DNA of 38,951 bases from Thermodesulfovibrionia bacterium (GCA_020053105.1 JAGVNU010000058.1:1-38951), one strand, 5' to 3'. Positions 1-8,356 are shown, counted from the stretch's first letter. Notes: generated from the sequence alone by a model not told the origin. Translations and numbers: made by a program.

Positions 1-203
1 ACCGGGTTGATAATGACCTTGTTCAGCATATTGCCGACGCTGGATTTTTCAAGCTGCTCTCCAAGACTGGAAGCCAGCGCCTTTATCCCTTCCTCAAACT
101 CCATGGTACGGTCCGGGGCCGGTTGGGTGTGACGGCATGAAGTTATATAGAATATTGCAAGGACAGAAAGAATTATTCTCAGGCTTTTTAGAAATTTCGA
201 CAT
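1..203 (-). CDS. Lipoprotein, CsgG/FlgO-like, cut by window edge
   Basis: Only the first 67 codons are inside the window; the gene runs off the left edge. The start at 203 is set by a strong GGAGGC ribosome binding site 5 to 10 bases upstream. Residues 1-22 are a short basic stretch plus a hydrophobic segment ending in ITSC, a lipobox with the lipidated cysteine at 23, so the product is probably anchored in the outer or inner membrane. The mature start, with a 'FEEGIKALASSL' pattern followed by a strand-like 'KVIINP', resembles the beginning of FlgO/CsgG/LpoB-type domains. It lies 105 bases downstream of the DUF922 gene on the same strand. It could therefore be co-transcribed with the T6SS cargo module, and a periplasmic immunity role cannot be excluded. 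The family call is tentative because most of the protein is missing. Confidence 0.6.
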   Translation of the reverse strand, partial: MSKFLKSLRIILSVLAIFYITSCRHTQPAPDRTMEFEEGIKALASSLGEQLEKSSVGNMLNKVIINP

Positions 204-308
204 GCTGTGCCTCCTTTATAAAAATTCTATGCTGCTAAATGATCATTAAAGGCAGCTTTAATTTTATCACACGCATTTATAACGTAACAACCAGCTTAGA
301 CCCTCATA

Positions 309-944
309 TTAATGCCGGCTGCCTCTGGCTGCGCGGGTCCTTAACTGCGCGCCCTGGGTCCTGCCGTGACGGGTGCTCCTGTCATAACGGTTGCCTGCCT
401 CCTGTGTATCGCGAGCCAGTAAGCTGTAAACGTCTGCGATTTGAGAGCGGCAATCCCTTTGCGCTATCTGTTCAGCGGACTGCCTGGTCTGGCCGCTTCC
501 TGTAATTCGCAAATTCTGGAATTGCTGCACGTAGCGCCTGAGCACCGGCATGGCGACCCTGACATGTCCCCGTTCATGCCTCCAGAGACACCCGGTATAA
601 CGCCGCCATTCGTTCTGGACCGGCTGTGAAAGGTTCCCGACATTGGTCCATTGCGGGAAGAGAAAAATTACCCTGTATTCGAGAGTTGCCTGTGTGATTG
701 CGGCAGTAGCGGCCCAGCTGAATTCTGCGGGCACATTCGGGGTAAACATGGCTGTTCCGGGGACAATGCTTATCTGGAGATTCTGCAGAGATACACCTGC
801 CTGTATGTCGCAGGATGCTGAATGGTGTCCGTCACCGTCTCGCGGGCCAAGTCGTGACATCTGCTGCACCGCTTCTTCGAGTGTGGCAGCGGTAAATGAA
901 TAATTCCGGGTGCTCTCGCCTAATGATGAAAGTGTTATACTCAT
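309..944 (-). CDS. DUF922-type HExxH zinc protease-like protein, candidate T6SS cargo
   Basis: 211 residues. The motif HERGH at residues 123-127, within CLWRHERGHVRVA, is a zinc-metalloprotease HExxH signature. The surrounding layout (a beta-rich N-terminal half, conserved Trp and Tyr residues, then 'HE.GH' and a helical tail) matches the DUF922 family of predicted zinc-dependent proteases. Many members of that family carry a Sec signal, but none is visible here. The gene lies 12 bases downstream of the PAAR-like gene at the end of a vgrG-led module, which suggests T6SS delivery rather than general secretion. A GAGGAA ribosome binding site supports the ATG at 944. The C-terminal 40 residues are rich in Arg, Thr and Gly. 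Enzyme activity and effector status are inferred. Confidence 0.72.
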   Translation of the reverse strand: MSITLSSLGESTRNYSFTAATLEEAVQQMSRLGPRDGDGHHSASCDIQAGVSLQNLQISIVPGTAMFTPNVPAEFSWAATAAITQATLEYRVIFLFPQWTNVGNLSQPVQNEWRRYTGCLWRHERGHVRVAMPVLRRYVQQFQNLRITGSGQTRQSAEQIAQRDCRSQIADVYSLLARDTQEAGNRYDRSTRHGRTQGAQLRTRAARGSRH

Positions 945-956
945 TTTTTCCTCAGC

Positions 957-1352
957 TCAGGGCGCAAGCAGCAAAACCTTTGTCTGGCTTGGGACTGCGC
1001 GCACGCCCGGACAGTTGGTTGAGTTCTGAAGAGACGAACTCGTAAGCCGCGTGGCCGGCATTCCCCCGACCAGGACGGTGAATGCCCCGGTAAGGTGCCG
1101 CGATGGGCCCATGACCATGCCTGAGGCGACGCCGGTTGCAACGCCCGCGTTGTCGCCGTTTGTCAGCGGGACGCTCGTGCTCATGTTGTGGGCCGGGGCG
1201 CACATGAATAGCACTTTGTATGCGGCGGGCACGCCCATCGGGCCTGTTGCAATGTTGGGGTAGGGCACCGGCACCGGGCCCGCCGGCGACGGCGTCAGAC
1301 AGACATCGGGGAACCCTGTATCCATACCCATCATTTGTGTGTTTGCAAACAT
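957..1352 (-). CDS. PAAR-like spike tip protein (DUF4150)
   Basis: 131 residues, and the family match is clear. It has an N-terminal 'FANTQMMGMDTGFPDVCLTP' block, a 'PVPYPNIA' segment, 'GDNAGVATGVASG', 'LVGGMPATRLT' and a closing 'SQTKVLLL'. Proteins of this type (DUF4150, also called PAAR-like or Tox-PAAR-like) fold as a small cone that caps the VgrG trimer and can carry fused or bound effectors. This one ends right after the domain, so it has no C-terminal toxin of its own. The neighbouring DUF922 protein would have to be loaded non-covalently, perhaps through the DUF2169 protein encoded upstream. Gene order (DUF3540, PAAR-like, cargo candidate) fits a tip-assembly cassette. Confidence 0.92.
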   Translation of the reverse strand: MFANTQMMGMDTGFPDVCLTPSPAGPVPVPYPNIATGPMGVPAAYKVLFMCAPAHNMSTSVPLTNGDNAGVATGVASGMVMGPSRHLTGAFTVLVGGMPATRLTSSSLQNSTNCPGVRAVPSQTKVLLLAP

Positions 1353-1367
1353 AATGCCTCCTTATAG

Positions 1368-2021
1368 TTAACCCAGATGAATCTGGTCTCCGTCTATCTT
1401 GACGAGTTCTTTGGCTGTTACCAGTGCGTTTTGCCCGCGCAGGCTCACGTTTTTGTCTGCACGGTAATCTATCTCGCTGCTCCGCACCTGGTCTATTTCT
1501 TCCACTATACGATAAGAGCGTTTGACCTTTTGTGAGATACGCTCCATGACTGTGTCGAAAAATCCGCCTATGAGCTTGATCTTTTCTATTTCAGAGAAGA
1601 CCCAATTGCCGATATAGGTCAGCTGATTAATAAAGACGCTCCCCTGCTGCGCCCTGACTGATAACTCCGCAGCCGTCAAATTCATGCCTTTTGCCGACAC
1701 AATATCCACGCCGTTTGCGGCTGCAATGCTGAAACGACCGTTTGAAACCCCGATAGTGATGTCCCTGTGAGCTGCAATGCGGAGCGGCGAGGTGTCCGTC
1801 CGCTCAAGCACTGCTATTATGAAGAGCTCATCGTTTAAATCACCCGCGACAAGCACACGGTCCCCGGCGACAGGCTCGATCAGGCAGCTTAAAGCGGGAC
1901 GCGCACGGTATACGCCTTGCTCCATCCCGACTAAGAACCCGTTGTCTCCCTGCTCAAGCACATTGCCTATGGACTGGATAATATGACTATCTGATTTGAT
2001 TTCTGTCGAAGCTGCGTACAT
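1368..2021 (-). CDS. DUF3540 T6SS-associated protein
   Basis: 217 residues. The N-terminal half has an OB-like, VgrG-gp5-like character: 'ALSCLIEPVAGDRVLVAGD' is followed by an 'LFIIAVLER' strand. The middle has strand-turn repeats (ITIGVSNGRFSIAAANGVDIVS, read in shorter units) suggesting a beta-prism or stalk. The tail, residues about 140-217, is amphipathic helix then short strands ending in 'LVKIDGDQIHLG'. This matches the DUF3540 family, which is usually encoded beside DUF4150, DUF2169 and vgrG genes. Its exact function is not established to my knowledge; a structural or chaperone role at the spike tip is inferred from synteny. It sits between the second pentapeptide gene and the PAAR-like gene with short spacers, so it is in the same transcript. 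Confidence 0.8.
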   Translation of the reverse strand: MYAASTEIKSDSHIIQSIGNVLEQGDNGFLVGMEQGVYRARPALSCLIEPVAGDRVLVAGDLNDELFIIAVLERTDTSPLRIAAHRDITIGVSNGRFSIAAANGVDIVSAKGMNLTAAELSVRAQQGSVFINQLTYIGNWVFSEIEKIKLIGGFFDTVMERISQKVKRSYRIVEEIDQVRSSEIDYRADKNVSLRGQNALVTAKELVKIDGDQIHLG

Positions 2022-2056
2022 AGCGTAATCCTCCGGTTAATTTTATTTGATGTATA

Positions 2057-3103
2057 TTATCTTGGTTTCCAATTCTCAGCCTCTAATAGCTCCGTGTCTT
2101 CCCCCACAGCCGAAGCCCGGTCAGTAATCACGGCCCTGTCGTCTTTGACCCGGTGCAACTTGGCGCGAAACAATTTGGCGTTAGTGAGATCTGCCCCAGT
2201 CAGGTCCGCGTGGGAAAAATCAGCATACGTAAGATCACAACCAGGGAAACGGGCTTCCATACATTTTGCATTTGTTAAAATGCACTGCCTCATGTCCGCG
2301 CCGGAAAAGTCGGCACTGGTCAGTTCCGCGTCCATTAAGATCGACTGGAACAGATTTGTATTCTTCAGGCTTGCGTTATTAAGTTTGGCTTCAACGAAAA
2401 GCACATTGTTTGCTGCCGCGCCGTCGAGTCTGGCATTCTGCAGGTTTGCGCCTTTGAAATTGCACTGCGTAAGATTGGCTTTGCTCAGGTCGCAGCCTGA
2501 AAGGTCAGCGTCCATGAACTGGGTCAGTGAGAGATTCTTGCCGCTCAAATTGAGCCCGGTCAGTTTTGCTTCAATCAGTATCGCAGTTTCAAAGCTGCAG
2601 CCATCGAGTTTGGCTTTGGTCAGGTCGGCCTTCAGTAAAACTGTTTGTTTTAGCGCAGTCCCGGAAAAATCAATGCCCGATGTCTCAGTGTCCACAATTG
2701 CCGTGCGTTCGACGTCCGCTTTGCAAAGGCGGGTCTCATTCAGTTTGCATTGCGCAATCGCGGCCACCCGCAAGTCCGATTTGCTCAGATCGGCCCCAGA
2801 CAAATCAGACATGGTTATCTTTGCGGACACCATGTTTGATCCCGATATATCAGCAGAATGGAATATGCAATTATGCATGCTTGTGAGGTGAAAATCTATT
2901 TTGGTCATTTGCGCTTTAGTAAAATTGCACCCTACTAAAATGGATTCGCGGAAACTCGCATTGTTGAGCAGCGCTCCGCTGAAATTTACTTCCTCAAATA
3001 TTCCGCCTGATAGCTCAGCCCCTGAGAGGTCTTTGCCCGAGAGGTCGGCTTTGGAAATTACTTCACCCTGCTGGACACGCTCACTCAATTCATTCCGGTC
3101 CAT
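2057..3103 (-). CDS. Pentapeptide-repeat protein, T6SS-associated
   Basis: 348 residues. After about 15 residues nearly the whole chain to about residue 320 is pentapeptide repeats of the A(D/N)LXX type, for example 'ADLSGCDLSKANLTQCNF'. It should form a right-handed quadrilateral beta-helix. No signal peptide or membrane segment is seen. The ATG at 3103 overlaps the stop region of the upstream DUF2169 gene by 14 bases, implying translational coupling. Its last 40 residues ('LFRAKLHRVKDD...') resemble the end of the upstream protein ('LFQADIARVHTD...'), so the two probably arose by duplication of the repeat portion. Pentapeptide proteins of this kind are found in other T6SS loci, but their role is not defined. 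An adaptor or cargo-shielding function is a guess from position. Confidence 0.85.
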   Translation of the reverse strand: MDRNELSERVQQGEVISKADLSGKDLSGAELSGGIFEEVNFSGALLNNASFRESILVGCNFTKAQMTKIDFHLTSMHNCIFHSADISGSNMVSAKITMSDLSGADLSKSDLRVAAIAQCKLNETRLCKADVERTAIVDTETSGIDFSGTALKQTVLLKADLTKAKLDGCSFETAILIEAKLTGLNLSGKNLSLTQFMDADLSGCDLSKANLTQCNFKGANLQNARLDGAAANNVLFVEAKLNNASLKNTNLFQSILMDAELTSADFSGADMRQCILTNAKCMEARFPGCDLTYADFSHADLTGADLTNAKLFRAKLHRVKDDRAVITDRASAVGEDTELLEAENWKPR

Positions 3104-5735
3104 GTTCAGTCTGCCTCCTCGGGTATATGCGTATTTTTTTGGTAAACGTCTCCGTCAACTGAGTTCGCGGATCAGTATGAACGCGCGCAATGTCGGCCTG
3201 AAACAGGTTGGCACCGCGAAAGTCCGCGCCCCGGATATCGGAGCGCTGGAAAATGGCATTCATCGCGTTTATCGACGTCAGCGCTGCTCCATTTAAATTT
3301 GCTTTGACAAATAAGGCCCCGCGCGCGACCGCCTGATGGAATACGGCGTTGCGCAGATCGCATTCACTTAAGTCCGCCCCGTCAAGCCGGGCCAGTGTGA
3401 AATTACATCCGCTGAGGAGCGAGCCCCGAAGGTTTGCCTTGACCAGGCATGCTCCTGTAAAGTCCGCTGATTCGAAGGCGCTCTTTTCTACGAAACGCAC
3501 GTTTGTCATGTCCGCATTGTTGAAACGCGCGCCTTTGCCCTTAACTTCCAGAAACACGGCTGAAGTTAGATTTGCACCGCTGAAATCAACGCCCGTGACA
3601 TCTACTTTAATAAAGACGCATTTTTCCATTTGCGCCCCGGCAAGTTTGATGCCCTGCAGGTTGCTTTCAAGAAAGATGAGTTCCGTTGCCAGGACCCCTG
3701 AAAAATCGGTGTCTTTAAAGACAGATCCCGAACAGTCCGCTCCATGAAGCTGCGCGCCTTTGAAGTCGGCGCCTGTAAGGTTTGCCTTTGATATGATGGC
3801 ATCGCTGAAATCCACGCCGCCTGCCTGCGCGCCTGTGAGATCAGCGGCTCCAAGGTTTGCGCCTGATAATTTCGCTCCAGTCAAGTCAGCCCCTTTTAGC
3901 GAGGCATGCGCCAGTACCGCATTATTGAAATTTGCGCCCTTCAGGATGGATGAATCAAGGTTGACGCTTTCCAGAAATGCCCCTTCAAAATTTACGCCGT
4001 GCAGGTCAAGCCCAGAAAGGTCAGCGCCGGTCAGGTCCCTTCCAGCGAGGCTCTCACCTTTAGAAACAGCCTCCGCGACTGAGCTGCGAACATGCTTTGC
4101 CTGCTCTTCCTGCATCGGAGGCGGAGCATCCTGGTGGTTAGCTGTGAAACGGTAGACTTCTTTCAGCTTCCGCTCTCCCTCGATCAGGCGATTACAGAAA
4201 ACCGGATCGTTTATATAACCGTCAAGCTCATCAACTACGATCCCCTTATTGCGCAGGTCCTGCGCGAGTTCTTTCATGGAATTTATCTGCGCCTGCGCGC
4301 TGAATGCCGGGGGGCCTGTGGGCCGCTCGGCTATTTCCTTGCGGACAACATTAAAATCCATTCCAAGCGTGGCAAACAGCTTCTCGGCCTCCTGTAAGCT
4401 CTTGCCGGCCGCCTCTTGTTCAGTTATTTTCCTGGCTTCAGCTTCCGCAAGCATTTTATTCATATACTCCGGAAGCTGCTCGATATCGGGCACAGGCTCA
4501 TCCGGCTTTGGCAATGGGGGCGCATGCTTGTCAGGGTCGAGGCCGTAGCCTGCTACAACAGCGCGCGCCTTTTCGATCTCCACGACGGCCCGCTTGCGCA
4601 GACTTTTACGCAGCAGATCATCTCCCCCGTCGCTTAGTTCAGCGTCCTTGTCCTTCTCGTCTGCGGAGAGACCTGCAGGTATCAGGTCACTGTCACGAAG
4701 GGAATAGAGAAATCCCTTTTCTTTATCCATTCTCCGGGAGAACACATCCATGTAATGCCCCGCGGATTTCGGCTCTCCGGCCAGTTCAGCTCCGACAACG
4801 ATCTGCAGGATGTCCGCTGCGTCTTCTTCCGCGACTTCACAAAACCCCTGATATATCAGGACAGCGCGCTCTGCGCCTGGAAAAAACCAGACAGTCGTCA
4901 AACGGGTTGTTATCTCCTCAAAGGACTCCCCTTCGCCTTTACGCCGGTTGATGAAGCAGCGGGCAATAAAGCCTGGCAGCCTGCCTTCAATAAGGGGCAT
5001 TGACGGATGCATGTTTTCAAGCAGGTACGGCTCGTCGCCTTTCAGCGGTCCATCGAACCACTGGTCGGGTGAAGACAGGTTGAATATGGTCCAGTCAATG
5101 TTACGCGCGTAACCCGGAAAGTCTTCCTTGAGCCATTTGTCATCATACGTGCCGGCCTTGGCAAAGCGCTGGGGCCACACGAAATCCACAGGCCCGAACC
5201 CCGCCGGCTCCGTGAGTTGATCGGGGGATGCATCGAGTCTGGTCGGGTACTGGATATTAGGCAGCCACTTGATCTCAACCTTGTCCTTTTTTACAGGTTT
5301 AAATCCCTTGCCCAGAGGGTTTTTATCATAGCCTTCCCCGCCGAATGCATGCGCCCAGTCAAGGGGCATGCTCATAAACGGCTCCGGATCTGTTTTAAAA
5401 GGCCCGTTCCAGTATCTGTCGCCGAACACGTGCAGCAGCTTTTCCCGCTCGCCCAGACGCGCGCGTACAGTGCAGCCCGGCCCCGGCTTGCCCCCCGGCA
5501 TATATGCATTGCCTGTGACGATAAATTCCGGTTTTGACTTTGGGACAGCCGCATCCAGTGCAGCGTCTTTGCCGAGTTCTGCGGCTGCAAATTTCCACAT
5601 GCCGACTTCAGACAGGAGCGCAGGATCTTTTGAAAGGGGAATGAACATGAGCACGGAAACCCCGAAATTGAACCGGCGTCCGAACTCAAAACAGCGGGTA
5701 AGCACCCCCAGTTTCTGAGGTTTTATAGTCTTCAT
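3090..5735 (-). CDS. DUF2169 domain plus pentapeptide-repeat T6SS adaptor
   Basis: 881 residues in three parts. Residues about 1-310 are a DUF2169 domain: 'MKTIKPQKLGVLTR' opening, 'VTGNAYMPGG', and the hallmark 'AHAFGGEGYDKNPLGKGF'. Residues about 380-560 are a charged, helix-rich linker. Residues about 565-860 are a long run of pentapeptide repeats ('GADLSGLDLHGVNFEGAFL' and onward). DUF2169 proteins are encoded beside PAAR-like genes and are thought to act as adaptors or chaperones that load effectors on the spike; the fused repeat helix is probably an extension of that role. The start at 5735 overlaps the upstream small membrane protein gene by 4 bases, and its end overlaps the next pentapeptide gene by 14 bases. 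The cassette is therefore tightly coupled. Confidence 0.88.
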   Translation of the reverse strand: MKTIKPQKLGVLTRCFEFGRRFNFGVSVLMFIPLSKDPALLSEVGMWKFAAAELGKDAALDAAVPKSKPEFIVTGNAYMPGGKPGPGCTVRARLGEREKLLHVFGDRYWNGPFKTDPEPFMSMPLDWAHAFGGEGYDKNPLGKGFKPVKKDKVEIKWLPNIQYPTRLDASPDQLTEPAGFGPVDFVWPQRFAKAGTYDDKWLKEDFPGYARNIDWTIFNLSSPDQWFDGPLKGDEPYLLENMHPSMPLIEGRLPGFIARCFINRRKGEGESFEEITTRLTTVWFFPGAERAVLIYQGFCEVAEEDAADILQIVVGAELAGEPKSAGHYMDVFSRRMDKEKGFLYSLRDSDLIPAGLSADEKDKDAELSDGGDDLLRKSLRKRAVVEIEKARAVVAGYGLDPDKHAPPLPKPDEPVPDIEQLPEYMNKMLAEAEARKITEQEAAGKSLQEAEKLFATLGMDFNVVRKEIAERPTGPPAFSAQAQINSMKELAQDLRNKGIVVDELDGYINDPVFCNRLIEGERKLKEVYRFTANHQDAPPPMQEEQAKHVRSSVAEAVSKGESLAGRDLTGADLSGLDLHGVNFEGAFLESVNLDSSILKGANFNNAVLAHASLKGADLTGAKLSGANLGAADLTGAQAGGVDFSDAIISKANLTGADFKGAQLHGADCSGSVFKDTDFSGVLATELIFLESNLQGIKLAGAQMEKCVFIKVDVTGVDFSGANLTSAVFLEVKGKGARFNNADMTNVRFVEKSAFESADFTGACLVKANLRGSLLSGCNFTLARLDGADLSECDLRNAVFHQAVARGALFVKANLNGAALTSINAMNAIFQRSDIRGADFRGANLFQADIARVHTDPRTQLTETFTKKIRIYPRRQTEHGPE

Positions 5736-6112
5736 TCAGGTTTGCTGCCGGACTCAGACTGAGTGTCTATGGCAATCCGGTCAGGCGACTTCGGATCATA
5801 TTTGACTGCAACTACAGTGCCGGGCTGATACCGGGTCAGACGCACAGGGGACACAGGCATCGTTACCTCTGCGTTAAAATCACGGCCGTCTGTGCCGGTC
5901 ACGATGAGCCTGATGCTGACGACCGGATTGTTGTTATGGCGGCGTCCCGTGTCCGTTACATCGACAATCTTTGCACTGGCCGAAACACCTGACTTAAGCA
6001 CATCAGAGCTTCGAAAATGCCGCCAGACGATAGGCACAACAGTCACGGAAAGAACAAATAAAAGCAGCACAATATAAATTATATTTTCCATGGAAGTAGT
6101 TTTCCCGGCCAT
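5732..6112 (-). CDS. Small membrane-anchored protein of the vgrG module
   Basis: 126 residues, no family recognised with confidence. Residues about 8-28 form one hydrophobic membrane segment (IIYIVLLLFVLSVTVVPIV). The rest is a soluble beta-rich domain with 'ASAKIVDVTDTGRR', 'PVVSIRLIVTG', 'YQPGTVVAVKYDPKSPDRIAI'. The 'G..V.VkYDP..P..v.i' ending is seen in small DUF3592-like membrane proteins. I chose the ATG at 6112 because AGGAG lies 8 bases upstream; an in-frame ATG seven codons later has no better site. The gene lies 15 bases after vgrG and overlaps the DUF2169 gene by 4 bases, so it is firmly inside the tip operon. Function unknown; anchoring of the tip assembly, or immunity, are both untested possibilities. 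Confidence 0.75.
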   Translation of the reverse strand: MAGKTTSMENIIYIVLLLFVLSVTVVPIVWRHFRSSDVLKSGVSASAKIVDVTDTGRRHNNNPVVSIRLIVTGTDGRDFNAEVTMPVSPVRLTRYQPGTVVAVKYDPKSPDRIAIDTQSESGSKPE

Positions 6113-6127
6113 TCAGCGCTCCTAAGA

Positions 6128-8356
6128 TCAGTTGATGAGCGTCAATCCGTACATATACAGACCGATGGCCCCGTTTTTCAATTTAGTGGAAGCCTGCTTG
6201 ATGGTCAGCGGCTCGTTGGCTGACTTCACCCCGCAGCGTTCAAACGCCACGCCGGTCGTGTCTATTTTAATCCCCTGTATCGCGGTGGACATGCCGGCGA
6301 TGGTAGTCTGCATTGACAGTATCGCCGTCTGCACTGCAAACAGGTCCTCGTCCTTGCCGCCGATCTTGGTGAACCATGAATCAATTGTGCGGGTGCCGCC
6401 AGGCGCCACGACCGTATAACCTCCGGGCGCGGTAATCGTTACACCGGCAGGTGAGTTGATAGTTATACCACCGGTCACCGTCTGTGTAAGCGAGCCGTTA
6501 ACTGTTTCGGTCAGACCTCCATTAACTGTCCGGGTCTCTCCGGCATTAACGGTCTCGGTCACCCCGCCATTGACGGTTATGGTTTGGCCGCCGTTTACAG
6601 ACCGGGTCTCTCCACCGTCAATGGACTCCTTGACCCCGCCTGCTATCGCGCGCTTCTCTCCGCCGTCGATTGTCTCGGTTTTGCCGCCGCTGATCGTCTC
6701 TTTTGAGCCTGCAGTCACTGTCCGGTCTTCACCGCCGTCAATGGTCTCTTTGAAATGGCCCTTTACATGCACAGTGCGGTTGGCCCCTACAGTGTGTGTC
6801 TCAGCAGCTTCTACGAGTATGTTCTGGTCTTTTTGCGCGTGAAGGTATATCTCTTCATTTCCCTTTTTGTCCTCAAAACGCAGCTCGTTGGAACCGCCTC
6901 CGCCCGGCGTTGAGTTCGACTTGATCGTGCTTTTGGTCTTCTCTCCCGGCAGCGCGTAAGGGGGCTTGTTGGTCCCGTGATAAACGCGGCCCGTGATTAT
7001 TGGCCGGTCCGGATCGCCTTCTTCGAAATCTACAATGACCTCATGGCCGATCCTGGGGACATACATCGCACCCCAGCTTGCCCCTGCCCAGGCCTGGCTG
7101 ACCCTTATCCAGCAGGAGCTGTTTTCATTTTTCTTCCCCTCCCGGTCCCAATGGAACTGGACCTTGACACGTCCGTGTTCATCTGTATAAATCTCTTCTC
7201 CTCCCGGTCCTACTACTATGGCCGTCTGCACCCCTTCTACAACTGGTCTCGGGGTAATCCTGCCGGGACGGAAAGGAACGTCAAAGGGTATGCATGAAAA
7301 ATTATTGGCATAGGACAGCTCCGCTGCTTCTTCCCCTGGGACATATTCCTGGCTTGCCTCGTGGTAAACGGAAGTCAAAACGTATTCTTTATTGTTCATA
7401 TCATCACGGTAAAATCCCTTGAGCTGAAAACGGTATCCGCTTGTGAAAGCCCTGCAATTACTCCCTCCGTTTATGGTAGTTATCGCGGTCTCCTCCTCCT
7501 GCATACGCACCTTGGCGAATTGATCTCCCCCGGCCCTCTTGTCATATCCGCCGGGGAAATCATATAATTCCCGTTCCCCGCTCCCCAATTTATATTTACT
7601 GGGGACCTCGACCAGCAGGCTGGTATTGGGGGTCTCAAAATTGAAGTCATTAAGCGTATACTTTCCCGCCCTGATTTCCTGGATGAATTCAAGGCTTGAG
7701 ACAGTATCTTCTTCGAGCTGGCCGCCCTCGCTTATCTGGTACTGGACATTTGCCTGGTTCGGACAGGGCTTGTGTTCATGGGGGACATCGGAAATGACCA
7801 GGGTATGCATTTTTTCTTCGTGTTCAAAGAAGTAATATATCCCTTCTTCCTCCATGAGCCTGCAAACAAAATTGAAATCCGTTTCACGGTACTGTATACA
7901 ATAATTCCTTTTAGCGTATGTGCCCTGGAGTTTGATCTTGTAATCCGTAAAACTTTTCTCAGTGAAAATCTTCTCTATTATGTCGGGAACGGAGAGTCCC
8001 TGGAATATCCTTGAATCAGAAGTCCTCTTCAGCAGCCAGAACCAGGGGACGATTTCAGCCCTGTAATAAGAAAACCGCGGGTCGCCGCCTGCCTCGCCCC
8101 CGCCCCTTCCCTGGGAAAAGCGCGAGACCAATCCATTAATAAAACGCTTCTCACCGCTTGCAAGCGCAACAGAAACCGTAACGTTTTTGGCGATAATATT
8201 CTGAAAGGATATATTGTGGTTTTCAGACAGGATGTCTAACGTAAACATGAAAGGAACGGATATCCCCTCGGAACCTGCAATTCCCGTTAACACGAGAACG
8301 TCTCTGCCTAAAGGCGTATCTATGATGATAGATCTGTTTTCCTGGGTAAAGGGCAT
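6128..8356 (-). CDS. vgrG: VgrG spike protein (TssI)
   Basis: 742 residues. Residues about 1-380 are the gp27-like base ('FMFTLDILS', 'YCIQYRETDFNFVCRLMEEEG', read as separate blocks). An OB-fold gp5-like domain follows ('YTDEHGRVKVQFHWDREG', 'WAGASWGAMYVPRIGHEVIV'), then the conserved 'GDPDRPIITGRVYHG'. The needle then has twelve perfect-length octads (the repeat at 6464-6751), followed by a proline- and glycine-rich strand region and a helical 'AVQTAILSMQTTIAGM' end. I set the start at 8356 because AAGGAGG sits 5 bases upstream; an earlier in-frame ATG at 8416 lacks such a site. Trimers puncture the target membrane and carry the PAAR tip. No extra enzymatic C-terminal domain is evident, so cargo should be non-covalent. 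A promoter and possible operator lie upstream. Confidence 0.96.
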   Translation of the reverse strand: MPFTQENRSIIIDTPLGRDVLVLTGIAGSEGISVPFMFTLDILSENHNISFQNIIAKNVTVSVALASGEKRFINGLVSRFSQGRGGGEAGGDPRFSYYRAEIVPWFWLLKRTSDSRIFQGLSVPDIIEKIFTEKSFTDYKIKLQGTYAKRNYCIQYRETDFNFVCRLMEEEGIYYFFEHEEKMHTLVISDVPHEHKPCPNQANVQYQISEGGQLEEDTVSSLEFIQEIRAGKYTLNDFNFETPNTSLLVEVPSKYKLGSGERELYDFPGGYDKRAGGDQFAKVRMQEEETAITTINGGSNCRAFTSGYRFQLKGFYRDDMNNKEYVLTSVYHEASQEYVPGEEAAELSYANNFSCIPFDVPFRPGRITPRPVVEGVQTAIVVGPGGEEIYTDEHGRVKVQFHWDREGKKNENSSCWIRVSQAWAGASWGAMYVPRIGHEVIVDFEEGDPDRPIITGRVYHGTNKPPYALPGEKTKSTIKSNSTPGGGGSNELRFEDKKGNEEIYLHAQKDQNILVEAAETHTVGANRTVHVKGHFKETIDGGEDRTVTAGSKETISGGKTETIDGGEKRAIAGGVKESIDGGETRSVNGGQTITVNGGVTETVNAGETRTVNGGLTETVNGSLTQTVTGGITINSPAGVTITAPGGYTVVAPGGTRTIDSWFTKIGGKDEDLFAVQTAILSMQTTIAGMSTAIQGIKIDTTGVAFERCGVKSANEPLTIKQASTKLKNGAIGLYMYGLTLIN
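6464..6751 (-). repeat. Twelve tandem octapeptide units in the VgrG needle
   Basis: This is 288 bases encoding exactly twelve units of eight residues, with the pattern [KT]-[ER]-[TS]-[IV]-[DNST]-[GA]-[GS]-x. Examples are KETIDGGE, TETVNGSL and TQTVTGGI. Octads of this kind fit the triple-stranded beta-helix of phage gp5/VgrG needles. DNA identity between units is moderate, so they diverged after duplication. Confidence 0.9.

Noticed and set aside
238..247. AATGATCATT palindrome upstream of the left-edge lipoprotein gene
   Set aside because: A 10-base AT-rich palindrome is expected by chance and lacks promoter context.
941..1203. Minus-strand open frames overlapping the PAAR-like gene in other frames
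   Set aside because: They are shadows of a high-GC coding region; the DUF4150 frame is clearly the true one.
2094..2891. Long open frame on the plus strand antisense to the pentapeptide gene
   Set aside because: It mirrors the repetitive codons of the pentapeptide gene, has no ribosome binding site and no recognisable family; many such frames run opposite this region and 3300-4200.
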